Source: Agrypnia vestita (taxonomy: Eukaryota > Arthropoda > Insecta > Trichoptera > Phryganeidae). From it: 64,000 bases of DNA. Location of the stretch: the NCBI GenBank assembly GCA_016648135.1, contig JADDOH010001551.1, forward strand, positions 50,950-114,949. Reading direction: 5' to 3'. Below are positions 54,783 through 64,000 of this stretch, one piece after another (within the stretch, counting starts at the first letter, position 1; each line of letters begins with the position of its first letter). The position numbers and the translations under genes were made by a program. The notes under the pieces are model-generated. The model was not told where the DNA came from. It did not search any database and worked only from the letters and a program-made list of their open reading frames with translations.

Positions 54783-55879
54783 ATATATCTCTTATTTGGG
54801 TTTCTTTTAATAATAATTTATAGGCTTCCAATACACACTTTAAAACATGTAAAAAAATAATGAGTACCTGCATGGTACAGTTGATACTAACTATATGTGA
54901 GTAGCGTTACAACACGTAGAAATTGCCAGGTGTGTATTTAAAAATTATTTTATAATATTTTTTATTATAGTACGAACATTTTTATTATTGTAATAAACAT
55001 TATCACCAAATTAAATTATCTAAAAACCATCGGGTTTGAGGACAGATTCGTAAAAGTAATTATGGTTTGTAAATTTTCAAGCACGGTAACAACTTGCGTG
55101 AGCTTAAAATCGCGGGAAAAGTATCCCGACCCACTTAAAATGGTAATGTAATCAAGAAAATTCTTTTCGTACAAACCAAAAATAGACAGACATATTGTAA
55201 TATTCGTGTTAATTTCTAATGGGAATAAGATAGTTCATTAACTATCGTTGAACATAAAAAAAAGAATTTGTACGTTTTTCTGGTTCGCCTCGCCGAACCC
55301 TGTTATTTGTAAGATTTTACGAAAAAATATTTTAACTAGAAATTAAAACATCATTGTTGACTGTTTCATTAATCTAGAAGTTTTTTTATATATTGTATAC
55401 CATTAAAATACGAAAACAGTGTTTTTTGTTCTATTCTTCTTGTATTCTACCACTCGTATGCATCAAATGTATGCGAATATTTGAATAACTAAATTATTTA
55501 ACGTTATACGTAAAAAATACAACAAAATCAGTTTTGAATACATTTAAATGTGAACAAAAATAATAACTATTCAAAAGAGATTCCATTAAAGGAAAATCTA
55601 TGTACATTCGCTATAAATTATTATAATAATAATTAATGATAGGTATGCATATTTTTAAGTAAGTTAATTAAATACAGTCAAACAAGCGGCATGGCATAAT
55701 AAATAAATATCTATGTATCTTAATTATAAAACGGAATATCTAATTGTTGGAAGCCTCTAAAGCTTTCGATCACTGAGCTCTGGCGTTGTGATATATACAC
55801 AGCTTATTCTGTCGGGAATATCTACTCAATGTGACTTAATACGTTAACGTCATTTCTATCACGACATGACCCTCTTTAA
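54783..55879. other. A+T-rich DNA, no gene recognised
   Basis: Nothing beyond short ORFs. Confidence 0.5.
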
Positions 55880-56064
55880 GAACGGCGCCACACTGCGCGG
55901 ATCTTCCGCTGCGTTTCTTCCGACACGGAACGCCATTACATTAATTTTCATACAATATGCGCTTATCAAACACACTACGCGAGTGATAGGTCGATCAATT
56001 TGCTTTGCCGATTTGACACGACGGAAAAGACGCGGCGGGAAATCCGCGTAGTGTGGCGCCGGCC
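55880..56064. mobile_element. 185-bp GGCCGGCGCCACAC MITE, copy 2
   Basis: The left end gaacggcgccacactgcgcg and the right end cgcgtagtgtggcgccggcc are inverted repeats. Same length as copy 1 at 18659-18843, with shared interior aatatgcgcttatcaaacac and ttgctttgccgatttga. The first four bases are mutated here (gaac for ggcc). The overlapping ORFs on both strands are artefacts. Confidence 0.85.
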
Positions 56065-58504
56065 TAACTGTCAAAAATATGCCGCCGAATGGTTTGTTCT
56101 ATATTACTATAGATAAAAGATTAGTTGAAATCTACTGAGAAATAAAATAAAGTATTTTGCTGTTTTGTATGTTTGCGTAGAAATTAATAGAACATTTTGA
56201 ATAAATAATTTGTCATGAAACATTATTTTCTTGGAAACTCATTTTTTCAGCGTTTTTGAGTGAAATATAATGGGATTTTCAAGTTTTCACAAATTTCAAG
56301 TCACTAGCGGAACTGGATAGTAAAACCAGTTTAATCATCAAAAAAGAATCATAAAAGAAAATGTGTTTTTCAATACTAATTCTATTACACGTTAGAAAAA
56401 ATAACAAAATACATATCTGTAAGGTACGCACTGTGCTGGTGATAACACCAACCCACATAAAATGTTTAAAGCTTTCAGTTTACGACCCGAGAAAATAAAT
56501 AAGACCCTGTCAAACGAACAACCAATAGTCATGTGCGGCATACAAATGATGGATCAAGTTCTCGCTTATTTGTTACCTCTTTTATAAATATTTTGTTACA
56601 AAAGAACATCTGTCGGGGGGGAGGGGGGGTGTTTCGAAGAATAGGACGTTTTCAATTGAATATGCCCTGGGTTCAAGAATCCTCGACCGATTCCTATTTT
56701 TCCCTAATTATAACAATTCATTATAAATAACGACTTTCCGCCTCTATTTTGTAAACGCGCAAAAGAAATCTTTTGTTTAGTTTTAAGGTTCTTGGTTCTT
56801 TAATTTGTACATTGAAGAAGAAAATTAAAAAAAACAATATGTTACTAGTAGATAAAAAGCTATTAATTTGAGTGTATAAAAAGGGATTAATATTTAACCC
56901 AAATACGTGAAGAAATTTTAAGAAAGAATTTTTGTTTCATATATAACATTACATAATGAAGACATCTTATCATTTTGATTCAAATCTGTTAATTGTATTA
57001 AAATGGCTTATTAAAATTTAAGTGCGCTCTATATTTTTTATGTACGCTATAGCTTAGACAGAACATTAGAACTTTACAAAGGTTCCAGCATCGTGCGGCT
57101 AACACTTGTCCAGAAAACAAAATTGAAAATTACATTTATGATTTATTTTTGTGAAACCTAAATATTAGTGCAATTGCCATCGAGTCCTGAACAAATACTA
57201 AATATTTACAAATTGAAATTTATATAACACTTAATGCCCTGTTAAAAAAATAAATAACCTGAGACTTTGATTACTTCGACATTGATCGATATCAAAACCA
57301 TTGTATTGTAGTCGGATATCACAGGCGTACACTAACTAATCCATTAAATAAAGTAGAAATTTAAGTTGATACTGGGATAGTGTGGCCCTCTTGGTGGGAG
57401 GGGGAAAGAGATAATAAAAATAAAATTGGGAATATACAAAGTAATAGTTTATACAATGGAATATACAAAGTAATGGAAAGGTTTTTCTGAAACATGTAGG
57501 TGTAATTAATAAAAAATAATATAAGTAGATACATACAAATAATACAATCAATACTTTAAAATGTCAATCTACAATGTTGCTGAATCAATGGAAAAAATTA
57601 AAATTAAAATCCCAGTAATCTATTAAAGAGGTGACTTGTTTGTAAAATGTGATTGGAAAACTCGGAATAAAATTTATTTCTGAGGCCTCTTAAATATTAT
57701 TTTATTTTTATAAAGAAATTACGTCATTTTTCCAAAATAAAATGCAGAAGAGTTTTTGCAATTGTATTCGTGTATGTATAATTGTATAACATTGAGTTCG
57801 TATATGCATAATTGAGTGGTTAAATCGATCATCTTTATGTTTTTGGTTCATGGATGATAAACTTTTCGCATCGGAAATACAAATTTAAGATAATAAAACA
57901 TCCTTAACTGAAAATATAAATGTTATTTTTTTAAATTTGATACCAATTTCAATTTCAATATTAATTAAAATATCGAGTTAAGGTTAATGGAATTCGATTA
58001 AAAAATTCAGTACAGTTTCAGTTAGCTAAAAAAACATTTGAGTTTTTAAAAAGTATTAAAATAATTGTAAAAATTTTCAAAGATTAAAATTATATTTGTT
58101 TGCTGGCATCAGTTAGATAAAATTAAACATTTCACTGAAATCTATTAATCAGATATCGTAAAACTAATACCAACAATCGTGTTATTTAAAATATAAAAGG
58201 TTTTAAGTATAATCATTTTAATTTAAAATTTGTCATGCGAATAATATTTAAGCTTGTTTGTTAAACGTAATATACCTTCCTTTAATTATTAAAATAAAGT
58301 TTGTCTGAAAGATTATTCTTGTTAAAATATATATTTTTTAATGACTTCCAGAATTCTAATTTATTTCGTAATCTTTTGGAAACAGACATGTTCTGAAATA
58401 TTCGGAAATCTATTATTTTTGTAAGTTTTATGCTTTAAGGCCTTAAGTCTAAGGACATTCTTGCCATTCCGGAATTAGTGTATCAGTAGGGTAAGGTGCC
58501 CTAA
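56065..58504. other. Very A+T-rich DNA with one G-run
   Basis: No gene recognised. At 56615-56629 a GGGGGGGAGGGGGGG run could fold as a G-quadruplex. The rest has no repeat or coding feature; the 71-codon minus ORF at 57336-57551 is low-complexity and hydrophobic. Confidence 0.5.
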
Positions 58505-58679
58505 GGCCTCGGGTACGATACGAGCGGCAAGCGGCAGAGCGTCAATGCACCCGAGTAGTAAGGGTCACATTGACGGCACAGTACTGAGCTTAGTCATATC
58601 GTAGCCGTCTTCCCTCACTACTCGGGCGCATTGACGCTCTGACGCTCTGCCGCTCGCCGCTCGTATCGTACCCGAGGCC
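58505..58679. mobile_element. 175-bp MITE with TAA target duplication
   Basis: Inverted ends of about 60 bp: ggcctcgggtacgatacgag (left), repeated as the reverse complement at the right end, with gagcgtcaatg and cgagtagt further in. Flanked by TAA (58502-58504) and TAA (58680-58682). The right arm has an 8-bp duplication (gacgctct twice). A 3-bp TAA duplication suggests the PIF/Harbinger group. The minus ORF at 58618-58803 is an artefact. Confidence 0.85.
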
Positions 58680-58845
58680 TAAAAGTGCGCGTTTTTAAGA
58701 GAAATGAGCATAGTGCGAAAACAAAACTCGATATTCTAATCAAAATACTTTTAATATTTATTTGTATTCTTAGTCTTCTTACTAAACTTAAAAAATGCAA
58801 CAAAAATAGTAAGATTTAGGATTTATAACCATAATTAACAGTGGT

Positions 58846-58895
58846 GTAGAACGCGCACTCTTGGGACAGTAGTCTCCCAAGAGTGCGCGTTCTAC
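58846..58895. repeat. Perfect 21-bp hairpin, 8-base loop
   Basis: GTAGAACGCGCACTCTTGGGA (58846-58866) and its exact reverse complement (58875-58895). G+C-rich stem in A+T-rich DNA. No associated poly-T or gene end is evident. It could be a very small inverted-repeat element or a structured RNA. Confidence 0.85.
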
Positions 58896-59532
58896 TTCAT
58901 TGTAACATAGTCTGTAAAACACTGAGTTCATAGTTTTAATTTTTCTGTTTCTTCAGAAAATTTAGGCCCAGGGGAGATGACAGGTGCAGCTCTATGCGTT
59001 TTCTCAAACTTGATTCTGCTATACTTAATAATTCAGCCACACACCTATTACTCTTCGCCTCCCCTACCATCTTGCGAGCAAGATCAAGATCAAATATTTT
59101 GTCTGCTTGTTTTTCGTGATTTCGATTCCATTTGCAAAAAAAAAAACATTAATTATTTTAAAGTTCCGCAAAACTACGCATGCGCACTCTTGCAACCGAT
59201 ACCATGATTTCAAATAGCCGCACTGGTAACGCCATCTAGTCGACACCGGCATGAATGAATTCTGTCAGTTGTTTGCCAACAAAGTATTTTCACTAAAGTA
59301 CAGACAAAATTCTAGTTCCTTTTTAAAACCAATACGTCACGCATGTTGCAAAACACAAAAACGTATTATCAAAAGTGTTAGATTTCAAAAAACTTACATT
59401 TTTTCATCAAAACACATTTGTTTTGCTCCAAATTTCGTCAACACAAAGTTCGGTGTCGTGCGTTCGAAACACGACCGAAATAAGCGCCAGTCGACCAAAA
59501 TTGTGGGAAATTTGAATACTGCGTACTCTTAA
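58896..59532. other. No gene recognised
   Basis: Moderate composition. ORFs of 62-93 codons on both strands carry no motif. The segment 59190-59250 (atagccgcactggtaacgcc, atctagtcgacaccggcatg) is CpG-richer, nature unknown. Confidence 0.45.
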
Positions 59533-59660
59533 GGTGCCTGTACACATTGGCCGAGGTTGGCACAAAGTAAGGTTGGCCCAATGTGTACAGGGCGTTTTGG
59601 CCGTGCGTAGAGACGTTTGCCAAACTTGGCTTGGTAGTCGGTTTTTCGAGCACACATCAA
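59533..59660. repeat. GGTTGGCC repeat with TGTACACATTGG palindrome, copy 1
   Basis: ggtgcctgtacacattggcc ... ggcccaatgtgtacagggcg forms an inverted pair (59540-59592). It is followed by ttttggccgtgcgtagagac and tagtcggttttt, shared with 60735-60830. It lies just beyond the 3' end of the hAT relic at 59770-60170. The ORFs here (both strands) are artefacts. Confidence 0.65.
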
Positions 59661-59769
59661 AAGAAAGAGGCGTGGCTCAGCTAGGGTTGTCAACTTTTTT
59701 TACAAGAAATAAAGTAAATTTAGATCTGAGAAGAATATTAAACCGTATTTTAGAAAAATGAACAGTATT

Positions 59770-60170
59770 TTATTTATTTAATGTTTTAAATACATATTTT
59801 TTAGAGTTTCTCGCACAACTTATTAATTTAAACTCTTTTTTAAAAACTTCATACGCCTCACCACAATTATAATTAAAATTAAAATAAATGAGGAGCTCAT
59901 TTTTTATTAAATTAATATTTGCTCTATTTCTATTCTCTCGCCACTTTGCATTCATTATTGAAAAATTCTTTCAGTAAATGCTGAGGTGGCGGTAACAGAA
60001 AGTAGATATGAGACAATTTTAATAATATTTTTAAATTCTTCTGAGGTGTTTACTAATAAATGGCTCCACTTTTGGCCAGTACTCATTTCAAGAAAGTCTT
60101 TGTCTTTGAAGCCACATATTTGAAATTGCTTGCACATAGCTCCCTGACCCATGTTAAGTAGCTTAATCAA
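59770..60170 (-). pseudogene. hAT-type transposase C-terminal fragment, frameshifted
   Basis: On minus, two adjoining frames (60170-59955 and 59955-59770) read GFKDKDFLEMSTGQKW, IIKIVSYLLSVTATSAFTER, IF, then after a one-base slip IMNAKWRENRNRANINLIKN, ELLIYFNFN and YNCGEAYEVFKK. The order (S-x-LLS-x-x-x-x-x-AF-x-ERIF-x-x-MN-x-x-W-x-x-x-RNR) is the C-terminal dimerisation region of hAT transposases of the ZNF862-like type. The rest of the transposase is missing, so it cannot be active. Confidence 0.7.
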
Positions 60171-60242
60171 TGTATGTGAAAATTATAATAAATTATATAC
60201 AGGTGTACCAGAGCCAGCAGCAGAAACTTGGCCGATAGATTC

Positions 60243-60562
60243 CTGACTATGTTATGAGCCTAAAATGTTCAGGCAATCATTACCTAATATCAATAGTTAT
60301 GGAGATATGCAGTATCAAAGTGCATTTTTTTTTTCAATATTTCTGATTTATTTTTTGCAAAAAGTTTAACTATCATTACAGTAACTTATATCTATTATGA
60401 AAAATTTATTTGTTTCAATAAAACTTAAATAAAATAATAAATGATAAATGGTAAAAAAAAAACTTTTTTCAATTTTCGCAAGGTTTTTATCATTTTATTC
60501 GAGTTGTATTAAAGCGAATAAATTTTTCATAATCTACATAAGTTACTGTAATGATAGTTCAA
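60243..60562. repeat. Repeat family T, copy 2, with inverted end
   Basis: Matches 1680-1940. In addition, aactatcattacagtaactt (60370) to aaaaatttatt is inverted at 60510-60562 (gaataaatttttcat...aagttactgtaatgatagtt), giving a hairpin with about 48-bp arms. Confidence 0.65.
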
Positions 60563-60606
60563 CTTTAAAAAAAATATGTAAACTATGATATTGCACATCT
60601 TCATAA

Positions 60607-60830
60607 CTAAGGGTGCCAGTGCGCCCCTGTCGCTCTCAGCCACCGCGAGGTTGGCCGAGACGTTGGCTAATGTGTAATCGCTGTCCGCCATTTTGCGAGG
60701 TTGGCCGTCTGCGAGATTGGAACGACCATGTACACATTGGCTGGGTTGACCCAATGCGACATTCGGCCAATGTGTACATGGAGTTTTGGCCGTGCGTAGC
60801 ACACGTTTCTCGAAGTCGGTTCTTTTTCCA
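60607..60830. repeat. GGTTGGCC repeat with TGTACACATTGG palindrome, copy 2
   Basis: Several cgaggttggcc units, then atgtacacattggctggg inverted as ggccaatgtgtacatgg, then gttttggccgtgcgtagcac and gaagtcggttctttttc as in 59533-59660. The ORFs predicted on both strands are repeat artefacts. Confidence 0.65.
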
Positions 60831-61053
60831 TTTCTTGTCGGTATTTTGAACAGACATCAAAGAACCATGAATCACCAATCATGAAACAGGAAGCTATCGT
60901 GAAGCAAGATATTCAACTTAATTGAATTATTATTAGTTGTACGGACAGAAATTAATTATGTGTACAATGAATGAGTTTTGTAACTCATATTATTTATTTC
61001 GAATATCACTTTTTTTTATTTGATTCGTCAAACCGATTGAAATTAATAAATAT
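60831..61053. other. No feature recognised
   Basis: A+T-rich. Confidence 0.5.
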
Positions 61054-61455
61054 GAATTATAATTTATATAAAATAACTTTTTAAACACCACTTTTTTATT
61101 GATAAGAAATTCAACATGTTTCGTAGCCAATGGCTTCTTCGTCAGGATAACAAAAATAAAAATAATAATCAGGTCCTTTTTGCAAATAGTTATCTTTTAA
61201 ATTTATTTTCATGTTAAGTAGGTACTTTATATTGTCATTTTCCATATATACCTTTTTAATATTTTGATCTACAATTAATTTTTATTTTTGTTATCCTGAC
61301 GAAGAAGCCATTGGCTTCGAAAAATGTTGATTTTTTTTTTCAATAAAAAAGTGGTGTTTACAAAGTTTTTTATATAAAATATAAATATAAATTTTATATA
61401 AATTATAATTATGTCACCACAAAATAATTTTGCTTTATTTGAAGAAGAAAATATG
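61054..61455. mobile_element. Foldback element, family F, long copy
   Basis: The left arm 61070-61162 (aaataactttttaaacacca ... tcaacatgtttcg ... gccaatggcttcttcgtcag) is inverted at 61279-61371 around a ~116-bp centre. The right flank attatgtcaccacaaaataa / ttgaagaagaaa is shared with the short copy at 32908-33110. No coding. Confidence 0.8.
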
Positions 61456-61546
61456 AATTATTTTATATTTTACATATATACGGCTATGAAGGTTTTTACT
61501 TTAAAATTTGTACAAAATGGATAAATAATATTTTTAGAAATAAAAA

Positions 61547-62514
61547 CTAGCTGTAACCCGTCAAAAATGACAGTTCTTTTACATGTTGGTTCCTAAGGAA
61601 TAAGTTTTTATTTATTTATTTAAAAAAGGAAAGAAAGAAAAAAATTACTACTTACTTACTACTTACTTACCATCACGCCGTTTCCCCCAGAGAGGATAGA
61701 GCGCCACACTCTTCTGTCCTGACATACAACTCTCGCCTAATTCACATTTTCGCATGCAAGCTCGCCGGTTGTTGAGGCTTTTAACGGGACCATCTTCGAG
61801 TATCTGGTTAATCTGATCATGCCACGTATTCCGCGGTCCTCTCTTTCTGGCGCCATCTACATTGTATCTTTCTATATATATCTTTCTATATATAATAAAT
61901 ATATCTTTCTTACCACTGTTTCCTCATTCATTCGCTCAACATGCCCAAACCATCTGAGCGACCTTTTTTTAATTCTATTAATTATGCTAAATTTAGCTTT
62001 ACATTCATTCCTAATATCTGCATTCTTTACTCTATCATAAGTGGATTTGACACACTTACGTCTGAGGGGTCTCATCTCCACTGCATTCAAGCTACTTTCG
62101 TTCCTCTTCTGCCAGCTCAAGGCTTCACTTCCATACATCAGTGATGGTATCAGAATTCCATAGCGTACCGCTAGTTTTGCCTTCGTAGACATATTTCTAT
62201 TAGAAACTATTGCGTTCAAATTTATTATCAATTATCAAAGCACTTTAAAGATACAATAAAGAATATTTAAAGAATGAAAATAAAAATAATAAAACGAAAA
62301 GAAAAAAATTATGTAAAAAAGAAAATAGAAATATAATATTTTATGTCATTTTTTAATTTTTTTGTATTCCTTTTTTTTATTCTTTATGTATATTCTTTAT
62401 TTTATTTATATGTAGTATTTTTTTCTTTCTTTTCTTTTTTATAAAAATAAATAAACACTTATTACTTAGGAACCAACATGTAAAAATACTGTCTTTTTGA
62501 CGGGTTACAGCTAG
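61547..62514. mobile_element. Inverted-end element enclosing an RT fragment (968 bp)
   Basis: Starts ctagctgtaacccgtcaaaa (61547), then tgacagttcttttacatgtt, ggttcctaaggaataagt. It ends with the reverse complement of the same (62447-62514; cttattacttaggaaccaac ... gacgggttacagctag). The ~65-bp ends are family S SINE heads facing outward. The interior holds a minus-strand non-LTR fragment (61678-62235). Same geometry as 4653-4994. Confidence 0.75.
61678..62235 (-). pseudogene. Non-LTR ORF2 C-terminal fragment
   Basis: On minus: STKAKLAVRYGILIPSLMYG, SEALSWQKRNESSLNAVEMR, PLRRKCVKSTYDRVKNADIR, then IKKRSLRWFGHVERMNEETV. This is the standard tail of insect non-LTR polymerases (LLYGSE, NAxEMRxLRR, RWFGHVxRM). 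A microsatellite-like atatagaaagat duplication near 61870-61890 shifts the frame. The tail resumes as NVDGARKRGPRNTWHDQINQ, and continues through NNRRACMRKC to ALYPLWGK. RT catalytic motifs are absent. The + frames here are shadows. Confidence 0.85.
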
Positions 62515-62979
62515 TTGAATATAATTATTATGTCTAAAAAATATTTTTACTCTATATATAATTTATTATGTTGTATCGCCTATAATTTATTATGTTGAAT
62601 CGTTTTATTTTATCTTTTAATTACACATTTTTATATTGTTCTTGTTTATGTTTTCAAGTATTTCATGTATTTGTCTATTGTTTGTGCATTTTGTACAAAT
62701 CTTAAAGTAAAAGCCTTTAAAGTCGTATATATATGTAAAATAAAAAATAATTCATATTTTTTATTTTCAATCGTAAATAGTCAACAAAAAATACTATCTA
62801 ATAATTTTGGTTATGACTATATGAATGTTTGAATGTATAATGAAAAAAATTATCTGAAAAATAAAACTCATTCATTGTTTTCATAATTAATTTCTGTCCA
62901 TACTAATTCAATAATCTTTTCATTGTAATTCACGGTAATTTTGACGAAATGAAATTCAATGAACGAAACAATAAAAACG
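62515..62979. other. A+T-rich DNA, no gene recognised
   Basis: Nothing seen. Confidence 0.5.
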
Positions 62980-63120
62980 TGCGTGCAAACCGGCGAACGC
63001 CGAAACACTAAAAAAAATATCACTGTCGGGTGACACACGATACGTGACCGGCGCGCGGCGTAGCCACGCCCAAGTGTCTTTCGCTGTGCAGGGGCGGACT
63101 AGCAGTTCGGCCTCCTCGGA
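62980..63120. promoter_or_regulatory. CpG-rich patch, possible promoter
   Basis: cgtgcgtgcaaaccggcgaa, ggtgacacacgatacgtgac, cggcgcgcggcgtagccacg and a GC-box-like ggggcgg (63091-63097) form an island in A+T-rich flanks. No TATA box or open frame ties it to a gene. It could also be a repeat end (gccgaactgctagtccgccc on minus). Confidence 0.25.
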
Positions 63121-64000
63121 AAGAAATGTGCCATTCTTATAAGATACAACTTAATTTTAAGAAAAAAACAAATAAATGCGTTCTTTATTTGTACTGTATT
63201 ATAAAATTTTCTACTTCTAAATAATCTGTCATAGTTTATTTATTTTGGTCTGATTCGAAGTGATCACTTCATAATCCACCCGCTTATTATAATATGGAAT
63301 AGGGCCGCGAGCATATGACCACGCATATACTATCCGCCAGGATCCCGGAGAGAGCTAATTCCCAGAATGTAAGCAAGTTCTTTACCATTGCTTCCATATA
63401 AAAGAACAATATATAACAAATGATACACTGTTGAATATTTTAGAGATAAGTCATACCAAATTAAATCCTGGTTATACTACAGTTTCGTCATCCGATTCAG
63501 TCTCTGGCCAATGAAAAAATAATATTTCAAAGCGTAAAGGTTACGTGATCTAAATGCTTGCTTTGATTATCGCCTCTCTACTATGCGACATCGTAGATCG
63601 GTGAATATTATTTGACGGTATGAAAAGTTAAAACGCATATTGAATGTTACGACAAGATAGAATTGAATTTTTTTGCAATTTTTGTATGAGAAGATAAGGT
63701 TAAATGGAAATGACAATAGATACGATAAAATAAAACAAATTTAACACCGACATTTCATCACATACGACAAAATTGAATTTTGCACAGAGGATACTAGAGT
63801 AGTTATGTTAGCAATAGTTAGCATGGAGCCATTATTAGAGCAAGTCTCAAAGCCTTTTGCCATCACTATAAGTCAATAACGATTTTGTTGACAATGACGA
63901 TTTTAACCTTACGACAAGATAAATCTGGGGTGACGAATCCTTATATTTCTTACTGTTTCAAATACATATTTGTTATATTTACACAAATGCTGCTTCTTAA
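63121..64000. other. A+T-rich DNA, no gene recognised
   Basis: No repeat or coding feature noticed to the window end. Confidence 0.5.

Noticed and set aside
59407..59761. Several overlapping ORFs around the GGTTGGCC repeat (also 60527-60882)
   Set aside because: They read the palindromic repeat in different frames and show no single conserved frame.

Overview
The window reads as an insect nuclear genome, most probably a moth or butterfly. It is strongly A+T-rich (about two thirds by eye), has no compact operons or prokaryotic signals, and carries three copies of a cecropia-type mariner (DD34D). It also holds many short dispersed repeats with Lepidoptera-style CTAGCTG...CCCG ends, tRNA-derived SINEs, several decayed non-LTR reverse-transcriptase tails, and a short CCTAA-type (insect telomere-like) tract. 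Organism placement is inference; no diagnostic host gene was recognised.

Layout. 0-8 kb: MITE-like inverted repeats, a SINE, a striking 149-bp perfect-arm hairpin (2770-3224), a possible first coding exon on + (3639), a head-to-head SINE composite (4653-4994) and mariner copy 1 nested in an older TIR element (5901-7477). 8-16 kb: an ACTCCCTTT-TIR family with a MITE inserted in it, more SINE-like units, a non-LTR relic, and two phase-compatible candidate exons on the minus strand (12173-12297, 12772-12812). 16-30 kb: dispersed repeats, a cathepsin-B-propeptide-like relic (19.6-19.9 kb), two copies of a repeat with internal ~125-bp tandem units (22.8-23.7 and 26.7-27.2 kb), two SINEs flanking a TTA-duplicating MITE, and CpG-richer possible regulatory sequence near 29 kb. 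30-41 kb: several non-LTR tails, a possible solo LTR, and mariner copy 2 (dead). 41-53 kb: mostly unannotated A+T-rich DNA, a perfect palindrome (45.1 kb), a SINE, another RT relic, a ~117-bp minisatellite rich in heat-shock-element-like GAA/TTC pentamers (47.6-48.7 kb), and a G+C-rich candidate terminal exon on minus (52582-52746). 53-64 kb: mariner copy 3 with an intact transposase, several MITEs, a hAT transposase relic, a foldback element, and a 968-bp inverted-end element enclosing an RT fragment.

How it works together. The only clearly intact protein gene is the mariner transposase at 53687-54706. Its product could in principle mobilise all three mariner copies, which keep matching ends. 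The candidate host exons are single pieces of long-intron genes that cannot be assembled from this window; each needs transcript data. The rest is best read as intron or intergenic DNA repeatedly invaded by transposons.
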